Source: Zygophlyctis sp. KS116 (taxonomy: Eukaryota > Chytridiomycota). Taken from it: 24,679 nucleotides of DNA. Positions 1 to 9,827 of the stretch are shown in pieces. Within the stretch, counting starts at the first letter, position 1. Each line of letters opens with the position of its first letter. A program made the translations under genes and the position numbers. Location of the stretch: positions 1 to 24,679 of the forward strand of contig BAAFSQ010000144.1 of the NCBI GenBank assembly GCA_054661495.1, written 5' to 3'. The notes below the pieces were generated by a model, which searched no databases, had not been told where the DNA came from, and worked only from the letters and a program-made list of their open reading frames with translations.

Positions 1-1816
1 AAAGAATCTCACAACGTTCTTCTATTTCAAGGATTTTTTAAAAAAGATTTTCAGGTATCTTGTTTTATTAATTCTAGTTTGATATTGTGTTCAAGTCTGG
101 ATTGGGTCAGAAATTGGGTAATTTTTGAAATTAAGAATTAATATAATAGACTTGAAGAGCAAAGACATAACAAATCTTATTAATATTGGGAATTCTGAAT
201 TTGATCAACGGTTTGAAAGGATCTACGGGCTCAAAGAAAAAGAATATGATTCTGAGCAAGTGGATTTTGCAAAAATGTTGCTTGGGAATATGATTGGAGG
301 TATTGGGTATATTGTTCTTTTTTTAAACTTAGATATTTTCATGGAAATAGTATCGTGGATAGAGCCATGGAGGGAATAGATGAATTTGCTCCTCTAGATT
401 ATGTGTCAGATGTATCGGACGAATATGAAGTAGACTATTTTGCAGATGAAAACTCAGATTCAAGTATTAAGACTTTTCAGAGACTAGCAAAACCTCAACT
501 GGAAGGTCCATTTTCATTATTTAGTGCAGTCCCTTCACGTCCTTTTTTTCCTCGAGGATTTCTTTGGGATGAAGGTTTTCATCAGTTTTTAATATCTTCA
601 TGGGATCCGGCGCTAAGGTATATTGTGATTTTAATGAAAAGTCTGGATATGATAGAAAGCTGGTTTAATTTGATGGATGATAATGGTTGGATTGCTCGAG
701 AGCAAATTTTAGGGGATGAAGCGAGAAGTAAAGTACCAGAAGAATTCCAAACCCAGTATCCTCACTTTGCCAATCCTCCTACTCTAGTTATGGCATTGAT
801 GACATTTTTTGACCAAGACAAACTTGTTGAAATAAAAGACTCGAAATTGGATTTAAGTGCAAAAGATTTAGAAGGTCTTCGTATATCTCCTTTTTCGGAT
901 TTAGAAGAGACAAAGGATAGAATGGAAATTATCTACAAAAAGCTCAAAAACCAATATACATGGTTTGGGAAAACCCAATGGGGAGATATTGATTCATATG
1001 GCAGAGAAAAAATTGACATTTCAAAAGGTTTTCGATGGCGTGGAAGAAAAGGAATTCATACTTTAACTAGTGGACTAGATGATTATCCTCGCTCAAATTC
1101 ACCACACCCTGGAGAACTTCATGTAGATTTGATGAGCTGGATGGGAATGTTTTCTCAAGTTTTGGCAAAGTTTGCTAAATTATTAAACCACAAATCTGAT
1201 CAGGATATCTTTACCAAGGAGCACGATCAGATTCTACACGATCTAAATTTACTCCATTGGGATGAATCATCTGGTGTATATTGCGATTTGTCTGTAGACT
1301 CTAATGGTAAAATTGTTTTTGATTCACTATCAGGAAAGTCTTATAAGATTGTTCATCAGGGATACGTAAACATTTTCCCATTTCTACTTGGTCTTATCCC
1401 CAAAGACTCTCCAAAGTTGGAAAAAATTTTAGGATTCCTAAGTGATCCAAAAGTTCTATGGACCTCTTTTGGATTAACGTCTCTTAGTCAATCGGACGAA
1501 TTATTTCAATCTGGAGAAAATTATTGGAGAGGACCCATTTGGATCAATATAAACTATTTAGCTTTACGCTCTTTATACAAGGTAGTTTTTAGATAAAAAT
1601 TAAAATCAGAATTATATTCACAGTGGTCCCTATCATGAACAAGCAAACAAAATTTACAACCAATTGCGTGATAACATTGTCAAGACTGTTTTTAATGAAT
1701 ACAAGAGAACTGGATATGTTTGGGAACAATACTCTCCTGATGGCCAAGGTAAGAGATCCCATCCATTCTCTGGATGGACAGCTCTAGTCACATTGATAAT
1801 GGCAGAGAAATATTAA
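1..1816 (+). CDS. MOGS: Mannosyl-oligosaccharide glucosidase (glucosidase I, GH63), 5' end cut by the window
   Basis: ER type II membrane enzyme family that removes the outermost glucose from the N-glycan precursor. The visible 568 residues cover the GH63 catalytic (alpha/alpha)6 barrel. Exons are 1-54, 78-117, 150-306, 333-1581 and 1610-1816, joined by introns of 23, 32, 26 and 28 nt. Family signatures are QRFERIYGLKEKEY, the GGIGYFHG motif rebuilt across the third intron, FFPRGFLWDEGFHQF, GWIAREQILGDEARSKVP and GENYWRGPIWININYLAL. From family knowledge, the Asp in FLWDEGFH and the Glu just before NYWRGP are the likely acid/base pair; both are present. The last exon gives NYIHSGPYHEQ and ends in GWTALVTLIMAEKY, the usual C-terminus. 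The N-terminal anchor and the beta-sandwich domain lie before position 1. The frame is intact throughout what is visible. Confidence 0.95.
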
Positions 1817-1824
1817 TCTTTCGG

Positions 1825-1840
1825 AATAAAAAGGAATAAA
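1825..1840 (+). terminator. Two AATAAA polyadenylation hexamers after glucosidase I
   Basis: AATAAA occurs at 1825-1830 and 1835-1840, 9 and 19 nt after the glucosidase I stop. The next gene starts at 1850, so the whole 33-bp gap holds the 3' end signal of one gene and the 5' leader of the next. Confidence 0.5.
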
Positions 1841-1849
1841 TCGTTCTTA

Positions 1850-3311
1850 ATGGAAGGGTAATTGTTTGGCTTGTAATCCACAGTGTTTCTGCATTTGAGG
1901 TTGAGCGAATCGTCGACAGTATACATGAAATCAGCATCCAAAGCTATGGCTCCACAGAATGGCTGAAACAGCACGAGAATCTTCAGAAATTGAATATTCA
2001 GGTAAACGCTTTGAGCTAAAATGAAAGGCGCATATCAATGCTACAAATCAAAATGAGGAATTTGTTACTGAAGCGCTATTAACCATGGGGAAAATGGAGC
2101 TGCTCGTGCATGAATTATTGGTTGCTGACGCATGGCAAATAAACGTGTTGCCTCTCATTTCAAAAGATTTGTCTGCTAAAGATACTTTAAGAACTTATTT
2201 TCTAGTATTTTAAACTCAGCTAACTGTAGCATTATCATGAAGCGGTTCTCATTAATTTGTTGGAAGTTGTATTTTTCAACAAGGACGCTGTTATTGCTTG
2301 TGGAGAATCGTTGATAGATTTGGTAGATTATTGCTTTAGGAAGATGAGCTATTTAAATTCAATTGAACATGAAAAGAGTTCTACTCGCAATGCTCAGGAA
2401 TTGATGAGTATGACTCCTCAGGAAAAATGGTCAGAAACAAGAAAAGAAATGGACTTTGGAATTGCTATTTCTTCTCTTTCAGTATTTCGTTATATCACTG
2501 ATCAAATTTCAAATATCCCTTTAAGTGTAATGTCAAGAATATTATTCTTCCATGAAATGGCATGCAGTTGTGTTTATTTAATAGAAAAAGCTCCATGGTT
2601 AAGAAAAGGGATGGATCAAAAAGTGTCTCGGTTTGAAAATGGTAAGTGGAATTTGGTTCCTACCTCGGATCTACCAAGATTATGTAAAATTGAAGCCCAG
2701 GTAAATTCTGAATTCTTAAACCAAGGTCTGGATTTCTTTATATAACATTTTATTAGAGCCTGAATGTAGAAAAAAATACGACTATAACGAATATAATAAG
2801 GAAGTTGTATTGCGTGTAAGTACTCACAAATTTGAATCTTAGTTAAAACCATTTGTTACATCAACTTTGATTGATCAATTGCCACCATTAGAAAATCTTG
2901 CACGATATTTGGAAGAGTTGTTGATTACGCAAGTTCCACAAGGTGCTTCTTTTGTAAAGAGAGGATCAGGAATTGAACAAGTTAGTTTTTCTTTAGAAAT
3001 TTAATTTATAGATTCCAGAGGTCATGGATTCCATTATTAATGGGATAGATTTCAAGCAGCTAGCAAAAGATCAGCTCAAATATCTGCTTGATGAGTCAGA
3101 AGAAATGCGCCAGGAAATTTCAAAAAGTATGGCCTCTATGTACAATATGGATGATATTGACATGCTCTTGGATGATCCAAAGTGTTCTAAATGCGGAAAT
3201 CCAGCGACACAGCGTTGTTCGCGCTGTAAAGGCGAATGGTACTGCAGTCGTCCTTGCCAAGTAAAGGCCTGGAAAATTCATAAAGCTATATGTGATATTC
3301 TGACTGAATAA
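1850..3311 (+). CDS. ZMYND10: ZMYND10 (BLU), axonemal dynein arm preassembly factor with C-terminal MYND zinc finger
   Basis: Cytoplasmic co-chaperone needed to assemble axonemal dynein arms before transport into cilia. Seven exons (1850-1857, 1884-2001, 2028-2204, 2230-2700, 2726-2815, 2843-2980, 3012-3311) encode 433 aa, against about 440 in human. The introns are 26, 26, 25, 25, 27 and 31 nt. The first exon is only 8 nt (ATGGAAGG). Matches to the human family run the whole length: WLKQHENLQKLNIQ, LVHELLVADAW, YHEAVLINLLEVVFF, ESLIDLVDYCFRK, SLSVFRYITDQI and TSTLIDQLPPLENL. The C-terminal MYND finger is CSKCGNPATQRCSRCKGEWY followed by CSRPCQVKAWKIHKAIC, with all Cys/His ligands present. 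It starts 33 bp after glucosidase I, and its stop lies 7 bp from the stop of VPS33. Presence of the gene implies a motile flagellum with dynein arms. Confidence 0.96.
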
Positions 3312-3320
3312 AATTTTATT
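3307..3320. terminator. Palindrome AATAAAATTTTATT shared by two convergent gene ends
   Basis: A perfect 14-nt palindrome gives AATAAA on both strands. The plus-strand hexamer (3307-3312) contains the ZMYND10 stop at 3309-3311. The minus-strand hexamer overlaps the VPS33 stop (3321-3319). Use as a bidirectional polyadenylation signal is inferred. Confidence 0.55.
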
Positions 3321-5327
3321 AGACCATTTTTGATTCAACTAAAGAATCAATCAGCTTATTCCCATTTGTAATATTCGTGGTTAAAATTAAAAAATCCCTA
3401 TTTTCATAATATGTAGATAGAAAACGAATGGCCGCAATTTCAGTGTAAGTACATCCTCCAATAAAAACAATCAGACCAGTTTTTCTGATTGAAGAAGACC
3501 GCCGTGAAAAGTGATTTTCGTTGGAAGGCTGAATATTTTCAGACATCTCACCTGGTAAGACTTTTATGATCTCCTCCCATCCTTTCCAGCCAACAGAATG
3601 AGTTTTTTTCTTACCAGAATCCCCAGTTGAAGCCGCATTCTGATCGATTACAGCAATTGATTTAAAGTAACATATTTGAGCTAAACGTACTGTAACTGGC
3701 CTAGCATTAGAAAAAATGACGGTAAAATAATTACGCATAACCAGAATAGACATAAGAAATGTCATTAGGAGTATGTTCATTAACGTCATCAACAATGATT
3801 CGCAGCGACTTTCTGACCGTACTATAAATATTTTTTGCAGATTCTAAACATTTGAACAGCCCCACTTTCGAAAGATTATCAAACGTGAGGAGGTGATTAA
3901 ATCCATAAGTCTATGGTATTATTAAATAAAGCTACCTGGATGATTTCTTTTCGTAAGACGTCATACTGTTTTGGTTTGAGGCCACCGTTTATTAATGAGT
4001 ATATACATAGTAGTCGTAAAACTGCTCTAAATGGAGCTTGTCTAGCAATCAATTCTTCAATGTATTCTAAATGAGTATTACTCACAATCCCAGCAACGAA
4101 ATCTGTGCACTTTAACAAATGATAATTACTTTGCTGTATCTCTAGACATTTATTGAATTCTTGCTCAAGCGTGTGTTTTGTTATTTCTTCAGCCAGATTT
4201 GTATCTTAAAATAAATTTATAAAAAGTTACGTAACCTTAAAGACTGATGTTCTGATTGTAAAGTTCCCAGTTTACCAACAAAATCTTTAATCTGATTAAC
4301 CGTTTTAGCATGATGTCTTTCCTAAAAATTATAAAAAACCAATCCAACCTCGTATCCATCTACCAACTTCTTTGCATTCTAAAAAGTAAGTACTTAATAA
4401 AGATTACTTGGCGAAGTTCATTACCAACCAATGCAAAATTTAAATCCCTGAGATGAGAAAACAACTTATCGGATCCGCTTAAAGGAACTTTCTTTTCCTT
4501 ATTGGGACCTCCATAATGCGACCCCAAAAAAGACTGATCCACAGAAACAAAATCTAAAAAGCTAAGCATGATATAGACATACTTGTATTAATTCCAAAAA
4601 TTTCATCAATAAGCCCCTGATATGTTAATTGCGTGCACATTGGAGTAATTAAATCAGTTCCACGTTCAAGAATTAAAATTGAATCAAAATTCGTAGAATA
4701 AGTCGACTTGGAGTCATCAGTTTCTGTTCTAATTCTCAATAAATGATCAGCCAGTGCCTAACTATTAATTTCCAAGACTCCAACCTTTGAATAATCTCCT
4801 TTAGCAACTATTTTAGGGATTACCCCTACAGATTTTTGTAACTTGTTTATTGCTTGGGCAAGCGAATGTATGCAACTCGTATCTTTTCTTAAATATAGAT
4901 CAGCAAACGAATCATTTAGTTCCAAAGAATACACATCGTCATCCAAAGGAATCATATAGAGAGGAAACTCTGATATATGTACATCGCCATAAACACCTTC
5001 TTCCTCTAGAATTCTTTCACATAAAAGCGTCTTTTGTGGCACCATGAAGATTGAAATTTCACTCTTTTTACTAGTTATATGTTTCGAAATAATTTTCATA
5101 TTCTTAATAGTTGGCCTTGTCATATATATTAAACTCGGACAATCAGTATCTATTTCCTCTTGCAGATGATAAATCTTTTCGACTCCATGCTCCTTTAACA
5201 AGGTAAATTCCACTAATAATGATAACGGCCCAGAGAGTTCTAAATCCACAACTAGTCCCTTTTTACCTCTGATCGAATCTAGTACATTTATAAGATTCTG
5301 CCTTGCTTCCGCTTGAACGTCAATCAT
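3319..5327 (-). CDS. VPS33: VPS33 (Sec1/Munc18 family), HOPS/CORVET tethering subunit
   Basis: SM protein that binds SNAREs in the HOPS and CORVET complexes for fusion at endosomes and the vacuole/lysosome. Eight exons (5327-4785, 4757-4583, 4553-4408, 4378-4349, 4321-4231, 4204-3936, 3910-3735, 3700-3319) encode 603 aa; human VPS33A has 596. The introns are 27, 29, 29, 27, 26, 25 and 34 nt. Exon 4 is a 30-nt microexon. VPS33A-type matches include LLVEFTLLKEHGVEKIYHL, ILILERGTDLITPMCTQLTY, QGLIDEIFGIN, EERHHAKTVNQIKDF, ISYVYSGYAPVTVRLAQ, FIGGCTYTEIAAIRFLSTYY and TTNITNGNKLIDSL. There is an insertion of about 25 residues after VRLAQ relative to animal proteins. It is in frame, and splicing it out with nearby GT..AG sites does not keep the frame. 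The ATG at 5327 gives the shortest plausible N-terminus. Confidence 0.95.
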
Positions 5328-5416
5328 ATAGACTTGGACCTACGTTTCAGGGCATAGGAAAACACTCAAGACTCTAAAATCATAAATAACAGTCCAAAAT
5401 CATTCTTCCTACTGTA

Positions 5417-6352
5417 TTAAAGATTGGGCTGTCCACTTAGGAAAAACCACTTATCAATTGAAGGATCAATAGCTGCAGCAGGTACACGAGATTCACTTGG
5501 TACAGAAGTATAAGTAGAATCATTAGAATCAACCTTGTAAGGAGAATCATCTACTGCAGTATTAACACTATAATTTTAAAATAAATGAATTACGTTTGAA
5601 TATCATATTTATCCGTCTTATTTGGGACTTTTTTCGTAATTAATTTCTTCCAAGATTCATTACATTCATGAATAATTTCATTTGCATATTTAGCATTCTT
5701 TGCTTCACCGTCAAAAGCAAAATTATTTTCAGGTTTACCATCTGGAATTTTATAAATTCTAAACCATTCATTTGTAGCCCTTAATAGACCTGGAAGGAAC
5801 CGTTCAACGTCTTCAATATCATTTAATTTTGAAGCCAAAGGATCATTAATATCAATCACTATAACTTTCCAATCAGTTTCACCTTCATCTAAAAGAGCCA
5901 TTGTTCCTAAAACCTTTACTTGTTTGACTTGTCCTGGAAATCCCACTGCTTCACCAATTTCACAAACATCCAAAGGATCATTATCACCTACAGCTTTAGT
6001 ATCAGGATGAGAAATAGTAGGATCTTCCCAAGTTTGAGGAAACGCTCCATAATTCCAAATATAACCATGATGAGGAAACACATTACGAACCTTGCTTTAG
6101 TATATCTAATCTTACAAATCGCAATTTTCCTTTTTTAGTATCCTGTTTTATGGGATTAAACGCATCCGATTTAGAAATTTCCATTTTAGCATTCGTCCAT
6201 CTGGGAATTTCGACAATCATATTCAATACTTTTTCAGAAGCAAAGAGAGGAATATCATGAAAAGGAGAAATCAAGTTTCCAGTTGAATTTTCGAGATAAA
6301 TTCGATGTTCTAGAGAATTAGCAGCTCCAACGATTCTAGTTCTGTAAGCCAT
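5417..6352 (-). CDS. IPP1: Soluble inorganic pyrophosphatase (family I, Ipp1 type)
   Basis: Cytosolic Mg-dependent enzyme that hydrolyses pyrophosphate to phosphate and so drives biosynthesis forward. Exons 6352-6116, 6090-5594 and 5567-5417 encode 294 aa (yeast Ipp1 has 287), with introns of 25 and 26 nt. Key motifs are [43 protein letters not shown], the metal-binding [49 protein letters not shown] and a C-terminal [10 protein letters not shown]. The active-site Asp and Glu residues are present. The start chosen is the Met of [17 protein letters not shown], which matches the yeast N-terminus. The frame stays open about 90 nt further upstream, but that stretch is the low-complexity repeat of the promoter. 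The gene lies 89 bp before VPS33 on the same strand. Confidence 0.96.
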
Positions 6353-6493
6353 TTTTCCAGTCTCGATCCTACTACGGGCGGTGATCCTACTACGGCTGCT
6401 GATGATCCTACTACGGGCGCTCCTACCACTGATGCTACCACTCAATGCACAACCTTGCGCTGGAACTGCCCCTCTGCGTCGACACTCTTACAA
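6353..6493. promoter_or_regulatory. Divergent promoter between IPP1 and the GT69 gene
   Basis: Only 141 bp separate the two start codons, so both promoters must fit here or run into the genes. Positions 6361-6480 are 69/120 G+C by hand count, far above the roughly one-third typical of the window. No TATA box was identified. Confidence 0.5.
6365..6445 (+). repeat. GC-rich tandem repeat of GATCCTACTACGG, degenerating into CCTACCACTGATG units
   Basis: GATCCTACTACGG begins at 6365, 6383 and 6404, spacings of 18 and 21 nt and thus multiples of three. Related CCTACCACT/GCTACCACT units follow. The plus strand reads [28 protein letters not shown] without a stop, in the frame of the GT69 start at 6494, but no ATG opens that frame before 6494. 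Confidence 0.7.
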
Positions 6494-7847
6494 ATGTACA
6501 AAGTTTTATGTAAAAGAGGACTGTATGCCATTCTCTTGATAATTATAATTCAAATATTAAACATCTCAATAAAAGACACAATGTTTGAAAGGGATTTTGC
6601 CAAGGACGTTGGGAAATTTAGTAAGTTTAACTGAAATTTAGAAAATAGTGAGAGATTGTAAAGACTGCGCTCCGCCGATTTCACATTGTAAATTAACTCC
6701 AGTGTTGCTGCAAAGGTATCGGTCGTTGGCTAAAGATTCATCGTATTTATTTGCTGTAAATTTGTATAATTCAGAACATATACTGGGAAATCTAATCAAG
6801 GAATTGAAAATTGTTTTGGAATTTTTAGGAATTAATCATACAATGGTCTCGATTTATGAATCTGGTTCAAATGATAAGTCTAGGCTTTTGCTAAATATTT
6901 TTGCTCTAGAATTAGAAACTATAGGAATTTCTAATTTTGTTTCGACAGGAATGGATCGTGTGAATTGGGAAAAGGTTTTAAGGATTGAAGCTCTTGCAAA
7001 AATTAGGAATTATGCTTTAAAACCACTCTATGATGATGTTGAAAATGTATTAAAGAATCATTCTATACCTAAATTCAGCAAGGTTGTTTTCTTAAATGAT
7101 ATAGTATTTTGTGCATCAGATATTTTAGAATTAATTTTACAACAATCAAAATCAGGAGCTGTAATGGCATGTCCTTTAGATTTTGAAACTTTTCCTACAG
7201 TAACATCATTTTATGATTTATGGGTGACAAGAACAATGGCAGGAGATTTATTATATAATGCATTTAATGATTATAATGATGGAGCTTCAAATAAATCTAT
7301 TAGGAGAGATGATAGAGGAAAATTAAGATCTTCTAAATGGAATCGTAGAGATGGATCTAATATATTTTGGAAAGATCCTATAGGGAAATTTCGTGCATCT
7401 AAAGGGCTCCCTGTTCAAGTTTATTCATGTTGGAATGGAGGAGTTGTCATTGATTCTAGACCATTTTATGATTTTAATCTTAAATTTAGAGCTGGATATC
7501 GGAGTGAATGTAAAGAGTCTGAATGTTCATTATTTTCAAAAGATTTGTGGAAATCTGGATATGGGAAAATTGCAATAATACCAAATATTATAGTCTCTTA
7601 TTCTATAAAGCAATATTTGTATTTTAGGACAAAATGGGAAACTCTTAAATCTCCTCTAGAAACTCCCAAGCCTTTTTATGCCTCTCAACTTTCTATAGAT
7701 TACAAGTATAATGTCTCTTATCCTATTGATTGGAAGTCAATTCCTGCCTTGGTCAGATGTTTTGAGCTGGCTGAAATTGGTAATCGATATGTGAATTGGG
7801 TAGATACAGAGCTTATTGATCCTAGCATTGAATACAAGAATCTGTGA
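6494..7847 (+). CDS. CAP59/CMT1-family alpha-1,3-mannosyltransferase-like protein (GT69), type II Golgi membrane protein
   Basis: Member of the fungal capsule-associated/cryptococcal mannosyltransferase family. By family knowledge these are Golgi-type enzymes that add mannose from GDP-mannose to glycans; the acceptor here is unknown. Exons 6494-6620 and 6649-7847 (28-nt intron) give 441 aa. The N-terminus MYKVLCKRGLYAILLIIIIQ is a short basic stretch plus one signal-anchor helix. The lumenal domain shows YLFAVNLYNSEHILGNLI, TMVSIYESGSNDKSRLLL, RIEALAKIRNYALKPL, VFLNDIVFCASDILELI (metal/nucleotide-sugar region), YSCWNGGVVIDSRPF and SECSLFSKDLWKSGYGKIAI. The splice at 6648/6649 creates an ATG codon across the junction. 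It is transcribed away from IPP1. A nucleotide-sugar-dependent transferase is very likely; the exact linkage is inferred from the family. Confidence 0.9.
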
Positions 7848-8035
7848 TTTTTCATAATTTTATTATTTATTTATTACTGTAAATCATTAGTAGGTCCTTT
7901 ATGTTTATATTCAAAATCAAACATTGAGTAAGACATCACAACATGATTATAAAAGAACTAAATTACCCGGGTCTCAGAATTATCTTCAGCCGATTGATAT
8001 CTAAGACAAGAATTGCAGACGAAAAATCCTTAAAA

Positions 8036-8179
8036 ATGAAATTGATTCTCATTGCCTCGGTTCAGATAGCAAATTCTTATCGACTTGACCCGGCCATTGT
8101 TGGTAAAAATGCGGGGTGTGTTCCCCCATTCGTAATATGCAAATATGGACTTACTTGCAGTAATCATGTTTATAAGTAA
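8036..8179 (+). CDS. Possible small secreted Cys-containing peptide (47 aa), hypothetical
   Basis: The 389-bp gap after the GT69 gene (7848-8236) holds one reading frame of note. From the ATG at 8036 it encodes MKLILIASVQIANSYR followed by a Cys-bearing stretch with GCVPPFVICKYGLTC (three Cys). The start looks like a weak, short signal sequence and the rest like a tiny secreted peptide. The frame is open back to 7943, where an ATG would give a 78-aa non-secreted version. No homologue is recognised and there is no splice support. Chance is possible in a frame this short. Confidence 0.3.
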   Translation: MKLILIASVQIANSYRLDPAIVGKNAGCVPPFVICKYGLTCSNHVYK

Positions 8180-8236
8180 ACTTTCCTTTATTTTAAACTA
8201 TTGCAATTTTAAGAAATAAATTCAGACACTTTTAAA

Positions 8237-8293
8237 AATTACTCATAATTAGACTTGCAAGCTAAAAATAAGTGCGAGTGGCGTCATTAATTG
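8237..8293 (+). repeat. 57-bp perfect direct repeat, left copy
   Basis: Identical to 9745-9801 over 57 bases. It begins AATTACTCATAATTAGAC and ends GTGGCGTCATTAATTG. It ends 5 nt before the ATG of the coiled-coil gene, so it forms that gene's immediate upstream sequence. Confidence 0.95.
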
Positions 8294-8298
8294 TCAGA

Positions 8299-9617
8299 AT
8301 GAATTTAGAGGAAGATCTTAGAGAAAATAAGGAATCCATTAAAGAATTGACAGCTTCTATCAAAGAATGTGAGGCAGAAATCAAAGCGTTGAAAAAGGAC
8401 ATCCAGCAGCTAAAAGATCAAAAACAAACGGCCAATACAGATAGAGAATTGGAAAAGATTGAAAATAGCTTGAATGGATTAAGACTAGACTTATCATTAG
8501 CTGAACAACATCTCACTGGCTTGAGAAGTGACAGGGGAAATTTCATGGAAGCAAGAACTACTGTGCTCAAACTCCAAGCAGAGGAAAAATTCCAGAATTC
8601 ATCAGTCCATACTTCCCTTAATGAAGGCTTTGAATACAATTGTCGCCAGGATTTGCAAAAAGAACTCTGGCAACTTTTTCAAGTTGGATTGGCCGACCCA
8701 AAGTATTATTTCCAATCATCAAGGAAGCTGGTGGACAAAGAGGTATTAGAAATTGTCAAAAAGCATTATCCCAAAAAGTTCTCTGGGGAAATCGATATCT
8801 TTTTGTATGCCAATCCAAACCTCCCTTGGAAGCTTCATTCATTGGAGAATACTGCACCGAACTTGCATCCTTTCACCATACAAACCCCGGAATCTCCAAA
8901 ATGGTCAACAGCCATTGAATCTCTTAATCAATCTACACCATATAACTGTCCTATCACACCACCTTCATCTCAATATAATTTGGATCAAGACGTGCGTGAA
9001 GCCCAAAACAATCTCCGTGCCGTCGCCACAATGTATGTGGTGTTCGAGGCCACTCACTCCAACAAAAATCTACCTTCTAAATTAAAACAGTTGGAAGTAC
9101 AGCTGGCGTATGTCATTATTCGATTTCACCTTCAAAACTCGATAAAAATTCCATCTGAGAATGTCGAATTTAAAGCATTTATTGCCCAAGAGGTATTGAA
9201 GCTGATTGCCTTTGCGGGAGTGGTTATAGTTGAAGGAGATTCTTCAAAATTGTTTCAACAAACTCATGGCGCCATCTATGATAATGTAACCCCCTGCCCA
9301 GCTCTAGCTTCACTGTATAAGAATGGGCGCTTATGTTACTTTAATGGTGCTACTTATCCAGGTCGATTGTCTTTGGTAGAAGCAAAAGTTGAATCTTTGT
9401 GCTTTAATAAAGGCACTTTGAAGATATGCAAAAGTTTTATGATGCAATGCGTGATAATGATTGTGATAATGAAGACATTCGAATTATTTCCGATGTATTT
9501 CAGAAACAAAGAATTAAGGTGAAACAATTACAACGCTTGACGGATGAAAAATTGGAGAAATATGGATTCAAACAAGGAGGCCTCCGGGAAGCCATTTTAG
9601 CAGTTTTAGGAAAATAA
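8299..9617 (+). CDS. Coiled-coil protein with C-terminal SAM-like domain, frame change near 9399-9420; unrecognised
   Basis: The ATG at 8299 opens MNLEEDLRENKESIKEL, a strongly charged coiled coil over about residues 1-100. An unrecognised globular region of about 270 residues follows (RQDLQKELWQLFQVGLADPK, LAYVIIRFHLQNSIKIP, EVLKLIAFAGVVIVEGD). The last 60 codons lie in another frame and read as a SAM-like helical domain (FQKQRIKVKQLQRLTDEKLE, then KYGFKQGGLREAILAVLGK). The switch falls between about 9399 and 9420. No GT..AG pair of the usual 23-34 nt joins the frames, so this is either an unusual intron or a frameshift. The stop overlaps AATAAA. Base composition is richer than nearby (28/60 G+C at 8641-8700 and 27/60 at 8821-8880, against 20/60 at 9961-10020). 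No intron is visible elsewhere. The domain plan recalls large lineage-specific effector-like families, but no function is claimed. Confidence 0.6.
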
Positions 9618-9744
9618 AGCCGGATGTCAGAAAATTCTTTTATATTGATTGATTCAATACCATTTATTCCTCGGCGTAATATTCTTAGCCATAAGGAATA
9701 AATCTTTATTTTACCATCTTTCGCCATCAACTTTTAATATTGGC

Positions 9745-9801
9745 AATTACTCATAATTAGACTTGCAAGCTAAAAATAAGTGCGAGTGGCGTCATTAATT
9801 G
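9745..9801 (+). repeat. 57-bp perfect direct repeat, right copy
   Basis: Second copy of 8237-8293. It ends 26 nt before the ATG of the next gene. The two copies are 1,508 bp apart start to start, and everything between them is the coiled-coil gene plus about 127 bp of 3' sequence. Confidence 0.95.
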
Positions 9802-9827
9802 GACGGACGTTTTCTTTCAGATTAAAA

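Noticed and set aside
3630-3700. An eighth intron in VPS33 removing the insertion after VRLAQ
   Set aside because: The nearest GT..AG pair is 32 nt and creates an immediate stop. The insertion is open in frame.
6353-6445. A 31-residue N-terminal extension of pyrophosphatase (Ser/Arg-rich)
   Set aside because: It is the reverse reading of the GC-rich promoter repeat. Known pyrophosphatases begin at the MAYRTR-like position, and an intact ATG is there.
8237-9801. The 57-bp repeats as terminal repeats or a target duplication of a known transposon
   Set aside because: There are no terminal inverted repeats, transposase, reverse transcriptase or poly(A) tail between them, and the length exceeds any usual target-site duplication.
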